This document shows, piece by piece, positions 1-9,979 of a DNA stretch of 64,000 nucleotides. The position numbers and the translations under genes are program-made. The notes below the pieces were generated by a model. The model was not told where the DNA came from and did not search any database. It saw only the letters and a program-made list of their open reading frames with translations. Origin of the DNA: Mesorhizobium sp. M00.F.Ca.ET.216.01.1.1 (lineage in GTDB: Bacteria; Pseudomonadota; Alphaproteobacteria; Rhizobiales; Rhizobiaceae); assembly GCF_004010325.2 (NCBI RefSeq), contig NZ_SADR02000006.1, forward strand, positions 62,001 to 126,000, given 5' to 3'. Position 1 is the stretch's first letter, and every line of letters starts with the position of its first letter.

Positions 1-1
1 C

Positions 2-1759
2 CCGCTGCGCTATGCCGTGACCATCGAGGCACCAAATCTCGACAAGAATGGCGCCGAAAAGGGCCTGGTTAAGAAACTCGAGAACGCCTCGACGCTGAAG
101 GCCGACGAGGAGCACCCAGTTTCCGGTTCGCTCGGTCTGTTGGCGAAGGCGCGCAGCGACCGCGAGCAGCTGGTCGCTGCGCTCTATGCGGATGCCCGCT
201 ACGAAGGTGTCGTCACCATCACCATTCAGGGCAAGCCGCTCGACGAATTGCCGCCCGACGCCGAATTCTCGGGCCCGCAGCCAATTCCCGTGGCCATCAA
301 CGTTACTGCCGGGCCGAAATTCACGCTTGGCAACATCAAGCTGGAAGGCGATGCGGCTGGGCTGGCGAGCGCCGACTTCGGCCTGATCGCCGGCGGCGAT
401 GCCGGCTCCGGCGCGGTGCTCAAGGCCGAGGCATTGATCGTGCGGGCGCTGCAGCAGGAGGGCAGGCCGCTGGCCAAGATAACGGGCAGCGAGATCGTCG
501 CCGACCACGCCACCTCGACTCTCGACGTGACGCTCACCGTGGCGGCCGGGCCGGTCGCCGGCTATGGCAACACAACCGTCGAAGGTACCGAGAAGGTCGA
601 CCGCGATTTCACCGAATACATGACCGGCCTGAAGCGCGGGCGCCAATATTCGCCGGATGAGATCGAGGATGCGCGCGACCGGCTACTCGGGCTGGAAGTG
701 TTCAATAGCGTGACGCTGAAGGAGGCCGATAGCCTCGATGCCGAAGGCAACATCCCGATCGGCGTCCAGGTCAGCGAACGCAAGCCGCGCTATTTCGGTC
801 TTGGCGGCTCCTTCTCCAATACCGAGGGGCTGGGTATCGAGGGTTATTGGGGCCACCGCAACCTGTTCGGCCGTGCCGAAAAGCTGCGCATCGACGGCGC
901 GATCAGCGGCATCGGCAGCAACGACCTGACCGAGCTCAACTACAATGCCGGCATCATGTTCGAAAAACCGGGCGTAGTCGGGCCGGCGTCGAAATTCTTC
1001 GCTGGGGTCAAGACCGTGCTCGAGCATCCCGACGCCTATGACCATTTCTCGGTCAAGGGCAATACCGGCCTCTCCTACGAACTCGACAAGAGGCAGACAG
1101 TGTCGGCAGAGGTGGCGCTCGACTACTCGAGGATCCGCGATTCTTTCGGTAAGCACAGATATCTGATCGCCAGCATTCCGCTGCAATATGTCTTTGACAA
1201 TCGCGACGACCGGCTCAATCCGACGAAAGGCTTCAGGGCGCTGGCCTATGCCGAGCCGAGCTACGACATCTTGAGCGGTGCTGCCTTCGTCAAGCTGAAG
1301 GGCGAAGGATCGACCTACCAGTCGCTCGACAGCGGTGGAAGATTTGTCTTGGCCGAACGCGCCGCCATCGGCTCGATCATCGGCACCAGTCTTCAGAACG
1401 TTCCGGCCGACCGGCGCTTCTACTCCGGCGGCGGCGGCTCGGTGCGTGGGTATGCCTATCAGGGCATCGGCCCTAAGGACATCGACGGACAGCCGATCGG
1501 CGGGCTTTCGTTCTTCGAGACGTCGGTCGAAATGCGCGTTGCCGTCACCGACACGATCGGCATCGTGCCGTTCGTCGATGCCGGCACCGTCTCGACCAAA
1601 CAATTTCCGGACTTTTCCGACATGAAGGTCGGCGCCGGCGTCGGCGTGCGTTATTTAACCCCATTCGGGCCACTGCGCGTCGATGCCGCCGTGCCGCTCA
1701 ACCGCGACCCCGGTGATCCGCATTTCGGCATCTATGCCGGTATCGGCCAGGCGTTCTGA
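2..1759 (+). CDS. tamA: Outer membrane assembly protein TamA, 5' end missing
   Basis: Omp85-family barrel protein of the translocation and assembly module, which works with TamB to place proteins in the outer membrane. The reading frame is open to the left edge, so the real start with signal peptide lies outside the window; 585 residues are visible. The first ~250 look like POTRA-type repeats. The rest is a surface-antigen beta-barrel with the Omp85 signature GGGGSVRGYAYQG near visible residue 480, and the chain ends GIYAGIGQAF with a terminal Phe, as expected of a beta-signal. tamB follows after 2 bases, the usual tamA-tamB operon. The family call is firm; TamA rather than another Omp85 rests on the tamB neighbour. 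Confidence 0.93.
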   Translation, partial: PLRYAVTIEAPNLDKNGAEKGLVKKLENASTLKADEEHPVSGSLGLLAKARSDREQLVAALYADARYEGVVTITIQGKPLDELPPDAEFSGPQPIPVAINVTAGPKFTLGNIKLEGDAAGLASADFGLIAGGDAGSGAVLKAEALIVRALQQEGRPLAKITGSEIVADHATSTLDVTLTVAAGPVAGYGNTTVEGTEKVDRDFTEYMTGLKRGRQYSPDEIEDARDRLLGLEVFNSVTLKEADSLDAEGNIPIGVQVSERKPRYFGLGGSFSNTEGLGIEGYWGHRNLFGRAEKLRIDGAISGIGSNDLTELNYNAGIMFEKPGVVGPASKFFAGVKTVLEHPDAYDHFSVKGNTGLSYELDKRQTVSAEVALDYSRIRDSFGKHRYLIASIPLQYVFDNRDDRLNPTKGFRALAYAEPSYDILSGAAFVKLKGEGSTYQSLDSGGRFVLAERAAIGSIIGTSLQNVPADRRFYSGGGGSVRGYAYQGIGPKDIDGQPIGGLSFFETSVEMRVAVTDTIGIVPFVDAGTVSTKQFPDFSDMKVGAGVGVRYLTPFGPLRVDAAVPLNRDPGDPHFGIYAGIGQAF

Positions 1760-1761
1760 CG

Positions 1762-4700
1762 ATGAAGATGTTGAAGCGCATCCTTCGCATTGTCCTTTAC
1801 ACGCTGCTGATAGTGATGGCGGCGACGGCCGGTGCGCTTGTCGTGCTGACCAAGACCGAACGTGGCCGCGACAATCTCGCCGGAATCGTCTCGACCATGG
1901 CCTCGACGCCTGACCGCAAGGTCACGGTCAGCGGCATAGACGGTATCTGGTCCGGTGCGCTGAGGCTCGACCAGGTCGTGCTGGAGGATCGCGAGGGCGC
2001 CTGGCTGGTGGCCCGTAATGTGGCGGTCGATTGGTCGCCGCTGGCGCTCCTGTGGAAAAGTTTCAGCGCCGACCGCATCGCCACCGATCGCATCGAACTG
2101 GCGCGATTGCCGGTGGCCCGCACGCAGCCGAGCCAAGGCGGTACGACGACGCTGCCGGTTTCGATCGACATCAAGCAGATTGACCTTTCCGAAATCGCGC
2201 TCGGGCCGGATCTGGCCGGTAGCGGCGTCGCCGAACTGACTGCCAAAGGCGCACTCAGTGCCAGCGCGTCGCCGCTGGCGGTCGAGACGAACCTCAACAT
2301 CGCCCGGCGCGACGGCAAGCAAGGCACGGTTGATGCCAAGGTTCATTTCGCACCCGCCAACAACAAGCTCGACCTCGATCTGAAGGCATCCGAGCCGGCG
2401 GGCGGCATCATCGCCAATCTGCTCAATTTGCCAGATGCGCCTCCGGTCGACATCGTCGTCTCCGGCACGGGCCCGGTCGCCAACTGGAGCGGCATCGGTA
2501 CCTTCGTCGTCGACGGCCGGATCGTCACCCAGCTCACCGGCCGCCACCAACTCACCGACAGGGGCAACCATGTCGAAGCCAAGGGCGACGGCGACTTCGC
2601 GCGCTTCCTGCCGGAAAAGCTGAGACCGCTGTTTGCCGGCAGGACCAGCTTCGACCTTGCCGGGACTGCGATCGTGGCGGGCGGTATCGATGTCGAGCGC
2701 GCCAGCATCGACAGCGATGCCGTGCATGGCACCGCCGCCGGCATTGTCGACCCCAATGGTGCCAGCGACCTTTCGGTGGAACTCACCGCCAAGGGCCCGC
2801 CCATCGTGCTCAGCGTCGGCAGCGCGGCGCAGCCGGTGACCGTCGCCATCAAGGGCGCCACGGCCCGAGCGTTCGGTGGCGGCAAGACGCCGATAGTCGA
2901 CATCGGCGCATCGCTGGTTTCGGTGGTGGCGGGCGGCACGAGGCTCGACGATCTGGCCGCCGCGATCCATTCCGACGGCTTCGACATCCAGAACCGTAGC
3001 GGCCCGGTCACCATCAAGCTTGTGGCCAGCGGCCTGAACACCGATGTCGCGACGCTGGCGCCACTGGTGACGGGCCAGGTCGCGGCCGATCTCGCCGGTT
3101 CGATCAGCAAGGACGAAGTCGTCGTCGATCGAGGCACGCTGAGCAGCGACGCGCTCAACGCCTCGCTGACGGCCAAGGTTACGTTGGCCGACCTGTCGAT
3201 GCAGCTCAAGATGAACGCCGATGCGGTCTCGACGGCATTGCCGCCGCAGATCAGCGCGGTTCTCGGCGCGCGGGTGAAATTCTCGGCGACCGCGACCCGC
3301 GATCCGCAAGGCTCGTTTGCGGCCAATTCGCTGGAACTCTCTTCCGGCTCGCTCAGCGCCAGCGGCACCGCCAGCGCGCAAGGCACCGACATCCAGGCCG
3401 ACATCAAGGGCACGCTCGGCGATGTTTCGGTTCTGTCGCCCATGGTTGGCGTGCCGGTAGCAGGCGGCATCGATTTCGCGCTGACGGCAAGCGGCGCCCG
3501 CAGTGCGCCGGATTTCTCGGTCTCGGCCAACAGCGACAGCCTGACGGCGTCCAACCGCACGGTGAAGACCATCAAATTGAGTGCGACCGGCAAGGCGGAC
3601 ATCACCAATCCCGCGGCCGATGTCTCGCTGACCGGCTCCGTCGACGACCAGCCGCTCGATCTCAAGGCATCACTGGTCACCAGTGACGGCAAGCGGTCCG
3701 TCAACGGGCTCAGCCTGTCGCTTGGCGACAACAAGGTTTCGGGCGACCTCGCGCTCGATGACAGCTTGCTGCCGCTCGGTACGCTGACGCTCTATGCGCC
3801 CGACATTGGTCCGCTGGCGTCGCTTGCCGGGCAGACGGCGGCAGGCGATGTGCAGGGCACAATCCGCTTCTCGAACGATGGCGCGCCGACGGTCGCCATA
3901 GATGCAACGAGCACCTCCATTTCGCGCGGCGACCTGGCGGCGAAAACCATCGCCGTCAACGCACTGGTCGCCAACTACCTTAAGGACCTAGCGATCTCCG
4001 GCACGATCAAGGCCGATACGGTCACGTCGGGAACCACGGTCATCAACGGCATCGGCGTCGACCTGAAGCGCGACGGCGAGTGGACCGGATTTGCCGGTGG
4101 CGCCACCATCGCCGGTATTCCGGCCACCGCGGCCGGCCGGGTCAAGATCGCCAACGGCACCACTAGCATCGAGATTGCTTCGGGCGAGGCCACCGTCCAC
4201 GGCATCAAGGCGATCGCCGAACCATCGGGCCTCACGATTGCCAATGGCATGACCAACATCGAAAGGCTGGTGCTCGATCTCGGCGGTGGCTCGGTGACCG
4301 TATCAGGCACCGCCGGCCAGACGCTCGATCTGGCAGCCACCTTCTCCGCCTTGCCGGCCGCCCTTGCCAATGATTTCTCGACCGGTCTCGACGCTGCAGG
4401 CACGCTCGACGGCACAGCGCAAGTGTCGGGATCGCCAGCGAGCCCAGACATTCGCTTCAATGCAAGGTTGGCTGGCGCGGAGACCAGCCAGACCCGCCAG
4501 GCCGGGCTTGGGCCGCTCAGCCTCAATGCCGCTGGCCGCTTCACGACCGCCGGAGGCATCGCCATCGATCAGGCGACGCTTGCCGGTGAAAAAATTTCCG
4601 GCAAGGCGGCCGGCATCATCAATCCGAACGGCGCCAGCGATTTCTCGCTCGACCTCACCTCAACCGGCCCCAGCCTGCCGCTGGCGCTCGGCAGCACGGA

Positions 4701-7700
4701 AAGCCCGATCAATCTCGAGTTGCAGGCGCTGTCGTTGAAGGTCACGGGGCAGGGCATGCAATCGAGGCTGAATATGTCAGCGACACTGCCGTCGGTCGCC
4801 ACCAACCTGGCCAAGGCCGAAGGCATCGCGCTTGCGCTGCATTCCGACGCCTTCGATCTGAAAGGCCGTACGGGGCCGATCTCCGGCACGGTCTCAGCGG
4901 ACAAGATCAGCTCGGACAATCCGACCATCGCGCCGCTGCTCGCCGGAAAGATCACTGCCAAGGTCGCCGGCGATCTCGCTACCGACACCATCGTCATCGA
5001 CAGTGGCTCGGTGACAAGCGAGGCACTGGACAGCGGCTTTAACGGCCTAATATCGCTGGCCGGCGGCGCCATCGATCTCAACCTCAAGGCCGATGCCGCG
5101 TCGGCAGCACTGCCGGAGGCAGTGCGCGGCGTGCTCGCCGAGCGGACGCAGCTCAGCGCGGCACTGAAGCGCGACGCCAACGGCAATATCACCGCCAATG
5201 CGGTCAGGCTGGTATCCGGCGCCCTCAGCGCCGATGGGCAGGCCAGTCTCGCCGACAACAAGCTAAACGCCGACGTCAAGGGCGCGCTGACCGATATCTC
5301 GCTTCTGTCGAAGGATGCCAAGGGCGCCTTTGCCTTCGCCCTGAATGCGCAGGGCGCCAGCACAGCGCCGGACCTGTCGCTGACGGTCAACAGCGACAGG
5401 CTTTCGGTGGCGGCGCGAGAAATCACCGGGCTGAAGCTCACCGCCACCGGCAAGGCCGACATCGCCAGCCCCGCCGCTGAAGTGTCGCTCACCGGGTCCG
5501 TCAACGACGAGCCACTCGATTTCAAGGCGTCGCTGGTAACGCGCCAGGGAAAGCGGTCCATAAACGGACTTAGCCTGTCGCTGGGCGACAACAAGGTTTC
5601 GGGCGACCTTGCTCTCGACGATAGATTCTTGCCGCTCGGCACGGTGGCGCTGGACCTGCCCGATATCAGTCCGCTCGCAGCCCTAGCGCTGGAAAACGCA
5701 AAGGGCGATGTGCGTGGCACGATAGCCTTTTCGCAGACCGACAACGGCCCGAACGTCGCCGTCAAGGCGACAACGGATTCAATTTCGCGCGGCGACATTT
5801 CCGCAGAAAAGATCACCATTGACGCGCTGATCGCCAATTACCTGGCCGCACCGGTGATCTCCGGAAAAATCCGCGCCGACAGCGTCACCTCCGGCGGCAC
5901 AGTCATCCGCGGCATCGATGTCGATCTCAGCCGCGACGGCGACTGGACCAGGTTTTCCGGCGGCGCCACCGTCGAGGACATTCCGGCCACCGCCGCCGGC
6001 CGGGTGAAGATCGCGGACGGTACGACTGCTATCGTACTCGCTTCGGGTGAGGCGACCGTTCGCGGCATCAAGGCAGTGATCGCGCAACCGTCGATGCTGA
6101 CCGTCGCCAACGGCGTAACCAGCATCGAGAAGCTGACGCTCGATGTCGGCGGTGGCTCGGTGTCGGTGTCAGGCACCGCCGACCAGACGCTTGACCTTGC
6201 AGCCACCTTCTCCGCGCTGCCTGCTGCCCTCGTCAATGATTTCTCGCCTGGCCTCGACGCCGCGGGTACGCTCGGCGGAACGGCGCAAGTAACGGGCTCT
6301 GCTTCGGCGCCCGACATCCGGTTCAACGCGCAACTGGCAGGCGCCGAGACCAACCAGACGCGCCAGGCGGGGCTCGGGCCGCTCGCTGTCGACGCGGCAG
6401 GCAGGGTTTCGACAGCCGGCGGCATCGTCATCGACCACGCCACGCTCTCGGGCGAAAAGATTTCCGGCAAGGCAGCGGGCACAGTCAATCCGAACGGCGC
6501 CAGCGATTTCTCTCTCGACCTAGCCTCGACCGGCCCTAGCCTGCCGCTGGCGCTCGGCAGCACGGAAAGCCCGATCAATCTCGAGCTGCAAGCGATGTCG
6601 GTGAAGGTCGCGGGGCAGGGCATGCAATCGAGACTGAATATCTCCGCCGTGCTGCCTTCGGTCGCGACGAATTTTGCCAAGGTCGAGAGCATCAGGCTTG
6701 CGCTGCACTCCGATGCCTTCGACGTGAAGGGTCGCACGGGGCCAATCTCCGGCACGGTGACGGTGGACAAGATCGGCCTCGACAATCCGACCATCACGCC
6801 GCTGCTCGCCGGACAAATCACGGCCAAGGTTGCCGGCAGCCTCGCCACAGATGTCATCGTCATCGACAGCGGCTCGGTGCAGGGCGAGGCACTGGACAGC
6901 GGCTTTAACGGCCGGGTCTCGCTGACTGGCGGCGCCATTGACCTCAACCTGAAGGCCGATGCCGCGTCCGCAGCACTGCCGGCGGCCGTGCGCGGGGTGC
7001 TCGCCGAGCGGACGCAACTCAGCGCGGCACTGAAGCGCGATGCCAACGGCAATGTCAGCGCCAGTGCGGTCAGGCTGGTATCCGGCGCCCTCAGCGCCGA
7101 CGGGCAGGCCAGTCTCGCCGACAACAAGGTCAACGCCGACGTCAAGGGCGCGCTGACCGATATCTCGCTTCTGTCGAAGGACGCCCAAGGCGCCATCGCT
7201 TTTACCCTGAACGCGCAAGGTGCGAGCACTGCGCCGGACCTGTCGCTGACGGTCAACAGCGACAGGCTTTCGGTGGCGGCGCGAGAAATCACCGGGCTGA
7301 AGCTGACCGCCACTGGCAAGGCCGACGCCGCCAATCCGGCAGCGAATGTGCAGCTGACCGGCAATGTCGCGGGCCAGGCTTTGCAAGGCAGTGCTGTGCT
7401 GGCGACCTCCGATGGCAAGCGCGCCATCAACGGCCTGTTGCTGTCGCTGGGCAAGAACAGGATTTCCGGCAACCTCGCGCTCGACGACGCCTTCGTGCCG
7501 GCCGGCACGGTGGCGCTCGACGTGCCCGATATTGGGCCGCTCGCTGCCCTGGCATTGGAAAAGGCCGAAGGCGACGTGCGCGGCACGATTGCCTTCTCAA
7601 AGACAGGCAACGGCCCGAACGTCGCCGTCAAGGCAACCACCGCTTCGATCTCGCGCGGCGATATTTCCGCAAAGAAAGTCGCTATCGATGCGCTGATCGC

Positions 7701-9672
7701 CAACTATCTCGCAGCACCGGTGATTTCCGGCAAGGTCCGGGCCGACAGCGTTACTTCGGGCGACACCGTGATCCGCGGTATCGATGTCGACCTCAAGCGC
7801 GACGGCGACTGGACCGGCTTCTCCGGCGGCGCCACTGTCAAGGACATTCCGGCGAAGGCCGCTGGCCGGGTGAAGGTGGCTAACGGCACGACGACGGTCG
7901 AGCTTGCCTCCGGCCAGGCGACGATGCGCGGCGTCAAGGCGGCGATCGCCCAGACCTCGACCATCACCATAGCCAACGGCTCGACGAGCCTGGACCGGCT
8001 TGTGCTCAACCTCGGCGGCGGCACGGCGACGGTGACCGGCAAAGCTGGACAAGCGCTCGATCTCAACGCAGCGCTGGCGCGGGTGCCGATCTCGCTCGCC
8101 AACAGTTTCTCGCCTGGCCTCGATGCCGCTGGCTCGATCTCGGGTACGGTGAAGGTGACTGGCGCGCCGCTCAATCCTGCCGTTGCCTTCAACATCGATG
8201 CCGCCGGCGTGCAGACGTCGCAGACCCGCGGCGCCGGCTTCGGCGGCATGAGCGTGTCGTCTTCCGGCACCTTCGCCAGCAACAAACTGGCCTTCCAGGC
8301 CAATATCGGCGACGGATCGGGCCTCGGCCTGAAGGGCGGCGGCACGGTGACGACCGCCGGCACGCCCACGCTTGCGCTCGACTTCTCCGGCAAGGTGCCG
8401 TTCGCCTTCCTGACCCAGAAGCTTGCCGCGCAAGGCCTGTCGCTGAGCGGCACGGCCGATGTGAACATACAAGTGCGCGGGCCGGCAACGGCGCCGGTAA
8501 TCAGCGGCACGGTCCGCACGGCCGGCTCTCGCCTGCTCGATGCGCGCTCCGGCCTTGCCGTCAACGACATCGCCGCCGACGTTTTGATCGGCGGCGGCGT
8601 TGCCAGGATCAACCGCCTGACCGGCACGCTGTCGACCCGCGGCAGCCTTTCGGCCAGCGGCACGGTTGGCATCAACCCGGCGCAAGGTTTCCCAGCCGAC
8701 CTGTCGGTCAGGCTTGTCGATGGCCGCTACACGGACGGCAAGGTGGTCACCGCCAATCTCAGCGGCGACCTGACCATCAAGGGGCCGCTCGCCTCGGCGC
8801 CGGTGATTTCCGGCACCATCAACCTGGCCAAGACCGTCATTACCGTTCCCAACAAACTGCCGGGGTCGCTGGAGGCGCTCGACGTCAAGCACAAGAACGC
8901 ACCGAGCGCCGTGCGCGCGCAGGACAGGGCGCTGCGCCCGGCGACCGCCAGCAACAGCGGTGGCGGCAGCGGCCTCACGCTGGATGTCACGGTCAATGCG
9001 CCGAACCAGATCTTCATTCAGGGCAGGGGTGTCGATGCCGAGCTTGGCGGCTCGCTGAAGCTGACCGGTCCGGCGTCTGCACCGCAGGCAGTCGGCAACT
9101 TCACATTGCAGCGCGGGCGGCTGACGATCCTCGCTAAGCGGCTGACCTTCACCGAAGGTACGGTCGGCTTTTCGGGTTCGCTGGTGCCTTACCTCAACCT
9201 GACGGCGACATCGACCACCAGCAGCGCCACGGTCACCATCGTGGTGTCGGGCGAGGCGACAAATCCGAAATTCAACTTCTCGTCCGTGCCTGCACTGCCG
9301 GAGGACGAGGTGCTGGCGCAGTTGATCTTCGGCCGCTCGATGTCGAACCTGTCGCCGCTGCAGATCGCGCAGCTTGCCGAAGCTGCCGGGCAACTGGCCG
9401 GGATCGGCGGCTCAACCTCGCTGCTGGAAAACCTGCGCGGCGCAATCGGTGTCGACGATCTCGACGTGATCACCGACGAACAGGGTGGCACCGCGGTCTC
9501 GGCAGGCAAGTATCTCAACGACCGCACCTATGTGACAATCCAGAAGGGCGACAAACCGGGGTCTGGCAAGGCGGCGATCGATTTCAATGTCGGGCGCGGC
9601 GTTAAACTGCGCGGCGAGGCCACCGACGCCGGCGAGGCCAAGGGCGGCGTCTTCTACGAACGCGAGTATTGA
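1762..9672 (+). CDS. tamB: Translocation and assembly module protein TamB, unusually long
   Basis: Inner-membrane-anchored AsmA-like protein thought to span the periplasm and to work with TamA (also linked to phospholipid transport in this family). Residues ~5-30 form a single hydrophobic signal anchor; the middle is beta-rich; the C-terminal ~400 residues carry the TamB/DUF490 domain with LPEDEVLAQLIFGRSMSNLS and the ending VFYEREY. At 2636 residues it is long for the family. The extra length comes from a unit of about 622 residues present three times: PNGASD at 2752, 4624 and 6490; VSGDLALDD or its variant at 3736, 5596 and 7462. Starts 2 bases after tamA, probably translationally coupled. 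Large antisense frames here are shadows of its codon bias. Confidence 0.95.
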   Translation: MKMLKRILRIVLYTLLIVMAATAGALVVLTKTERGRDNLAGIVSTMASTPDRKVTVSGIDGIWSGALRLDQVVLEDREGAWLVARNVAVDWSPLALLWKSFSADRIATDRIELARLPVARTQPSQGGTTTLPVSIDIKQIDLSEIALGPDLAGSGVAELTAKGALSASASPLAVETNLNIARRDGKQGTVDAKVHFAPANNKLDLDLKASEPAGGIIANLLNLPDAPPVDIVVSGTGPVANWSGIGTFVVDGRIVTQLTGRHQLTDRGNHVEAKGDGDFARFLPEKLRPLFAGRTSFDLAGTAIVAGGIDVERASIDSDAVHGTAAGIVDPNGASDLSVELTAKGPPIVLSVGSAAQPVTVAIKGATARAFGGGKTPIVDIGASLVSVVAGGTRLDDLAAAIHSDGFDIQNRSGPVTIKLVASGLNTDVATLAPLVTGQVAADLAGSISKDEVVVDRGTLSSDALNASLTAKVTLADLSMQLKMNADAVSTALPPQISAVLGARVKFSATATRDPQGSFAANSLELSSGSLSASGTASAQGTDIQADIKGTLGDVSVLSPMVGVPVAGGIDFALTASGARSAPDFSVSANSDSLTASNRTVKTIKLSATGKADITNPAADVSLTGSVDDQPLDLKASLVTSDGKRSVNGLSLSLGDNKVSGDLALDDSLLPLGTLTLYAPDIGPLASLAGQTAAGDVQGTIRFSNDGAPTVAIDATSTSISRGDLAAKTIAVNALVANYLKDLAISGTIKADTVTSGTTVINGIGVDLKRDGEWTGFAGGATIAGIPATAAGRVKIANGTTSIEIASGEATVHGIKAIAEPSGLTIANGMTNIERLVLDLGGGSVTVSGTAGQTLDLAATFSALPAALANDFSTGLDAAGTLDGTAQVSGSPASPDIRFNARLAGAETSQTRQAGLGPLSLNAAGRFTTAGGIAIDQATLAGEKISGKAAGIINPNGASDFSLDLTSTGPSLPLALGSTESPINLELQALSLKVTGQGMQSRLNMSATLPSVATNLAKAEGIALALHSDAFDLKGRTGPISGTVSADKISSDNPTIAPLLAGKITAKVAGDLATDTIVIDSGSVTSEALDSGFNGLISLAGGAIDLNLKADAASAALPEAVRGVLAERTQLSAALKRDANGNITANAVRLVSGALSADGQASLADNKLNADVKGALTDISLLSKDAKGAFAFALNAQGASTAPDLSLTVNSDRLSVAAREITGLKLTATGKADIASPAAEVSLTGSVNDEPLDFKASLVTRQGKRSINGLSLSLGDNKVSGDLALDDRFLPLGTVALDLPDISPLAALALENAKGDVRGTIAFSQTDNGPNVAVKATTDSISRGDISAEKITIDALIANYLAAPVISGKIRADSVTSGGTVIRGIDVDLSRDGDWTRFSGGATVEDIPATAAGRVKIADGTTAIVLASGEATVRGIKAVIAQPSMLTVANGVTSIEKLTLDVGGGSVSVSGTADQTLDLAATFSALPAALVNDFSPGLDAAGTLGGTAQVTGSASAPDIRFNAQLAGAETNQTRQAGLGPLAVDAAGRVSTAGGIVIDHATLSGEKISGKAAGTVNPNGASDFSLDLASTGPSLPLALGSTESPINLELQAMSVKVAGQGMQSRLNISAVLPSVATNFAKVESIRLALHSDAFDVKGRTGPISGTVTVDKIGLDNPTITPLLAGQITAKVAGSLATDVIVIDSGSVQGEALDSGFNGRVSLTGGAIDLNLKADAASAALPAAVRGVLAERTQLSAALKRDANGNVSASAVRLVSGALSADGQASLADNKVNADVKGALTDISLLSKDAQGAIAFTLNAQGASTAPDLSLTVNSDRLSVAAREITGLKLTATGKADAANPAANVQLTGNVAGQALQGSAVLATSDGKRAINGLLLSLGKNRISGNLALDDAFVPAGTVALDVPDIGPLAALALEKAEGDVRGTIAFSKTGNGPNVAVKATTASISRGDISAKKVAIDALIANYLAAPVISGKVRADSVTSGDTVIRGIDVDLKRDGDWTGFSGGATVKDIPAKAAGRVKVANGTTTVELASGQATMRGVKAAIAQTSTITIANGSTSLDRLVLNLGGGTATVTGKAGQALDLNAALARVPISLANSFSPGLDAAGSISGTVKVTGAPLNPAVAFNIDAAGVQTSQTRGAGFGGMSVSSSGTFASNKLAFQANIGDGSGLGLKGGGTVTTAGTPTLALDFSGKVPFAFLTQKLAAQGLSLSGTADVNIQVRGPATAPVISGTVRTAGSRLLDARSGLAVNDIAADVLIGGGVARINRLTGTLSTRGSLSASGTVGINPAQGFPADLSVRLVDGRYTDGKVVTANLSGDLTIKGPLASAPVISGTINLAKTVITVPNKLPGSLEALDVKHKNAPSAVRAQDRALRPATASNSGGGSGLTLDVTVNAPNQIFIQGRGVDAELGGSLKLTGPASAPQAVGNFTLQRGRLTILAKRLTFTEGTVGFSGSLVPYLNLTATSTTSSATVTIVVSGEATNPKFNFSSVPALPEDEVLAQLIFGRSMSNLSPLQIAQLAEAAGQLAGIGGSTSLLENLRGAIGVDDLDVITDEQGGTAVSAGKYLNDRTYVTIQKGDKPGSGKAAIDFNVGRGVKLRGEATDAGEAKGGVFYEREY
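2680..8000 (+). repeat. Threefold internal repeat of ~1.87 kb inside tamB
   Basis: Landmark codons recur at intervals of 1872 and 1866 bases (PNGASD) and 1860 and 1866 bases (SGDLALDD). The second and third copies are very similar even in DNA, for example 5221-5319 against 7087-7185 with only a handful of differences, while the first copy is more diverged. The ends are approximate because copy three fades into unique sequence. Confidence 0.85.
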
Positions 9673-9735
9673 CCAGCCGACGGCTGCGCTGAGCTTCGGT
9701 TTGGGAGGGATCACGCGCGAAATCAAAGCCCCACA

Positions 9736-9770
9736 GCGTCCTTTGCGTGTCCAAGAGGACGCGCGGCGCC
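9736..9770. repeat. Dispersed palindrome, AGCGTCC...GGACGCGCGGCGC family
   Basis: The core AGCGTCC, then ~18 bases, then GGACGCGCGGCGC recurs at 57312-57347 with a few differences. The GCGTCC and GGACGC arms can pair. This copy is degenerate at its ends. Confidence 0.6.
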
Positions 9771-9918
9771 GTAGTGAATGTCTCAGTTTAATCGACCGCG
9801 GAAATTCGGACGAAATCTGCGGCGCAGTAGCAATTTTGCGTCAAGACTGTCGTTATCACGCGAACTGCCTTGCTTCCAAAGTTGCACATTCCTTGGCATG
9901 TTCCCTTCCGCGCCTTCT

Positions 9919-9949
9919 TTGACATCACGGCCCGGATGCGGAATGTTAA
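9919..9949 (+). promoter_or_regulatory. Candidate promoter of the ABC importer operon
   Basis: TTGACA at 9919-9924 matches the -35 consensus; a weak -10 candidate (AATGTT at 9942 or TGTTAA at 9944) follows after 17-19 bases. The gene starts at 9980. The -10 match is poor, so this is only a suggestion. Confidence 0.4.
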
Positions 9950-9979
9950 AAGGCAGAAAGCCAACAATGGGAGTTAGTC

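Larger units (their letters stand above)
9673..9979. other. Intergenic region before the peptide-type ABC importer
   Basis: 307 bases without a convincing gene. It holds a partial copy of a dispersed palindromic repeat (9736-9770) and a candidate promoter (from 9919). The short frames across it have no ribosome binding site and no recognisable protein. Confidence 0.6.

Noticed and set aside
1732..9393. Several long antisense open frames (up to ~620 residues) across tamB
   Set aside because: They mirror the strong codon bias and repeats of tamB, have no ribosome sites and no recognisable domains.
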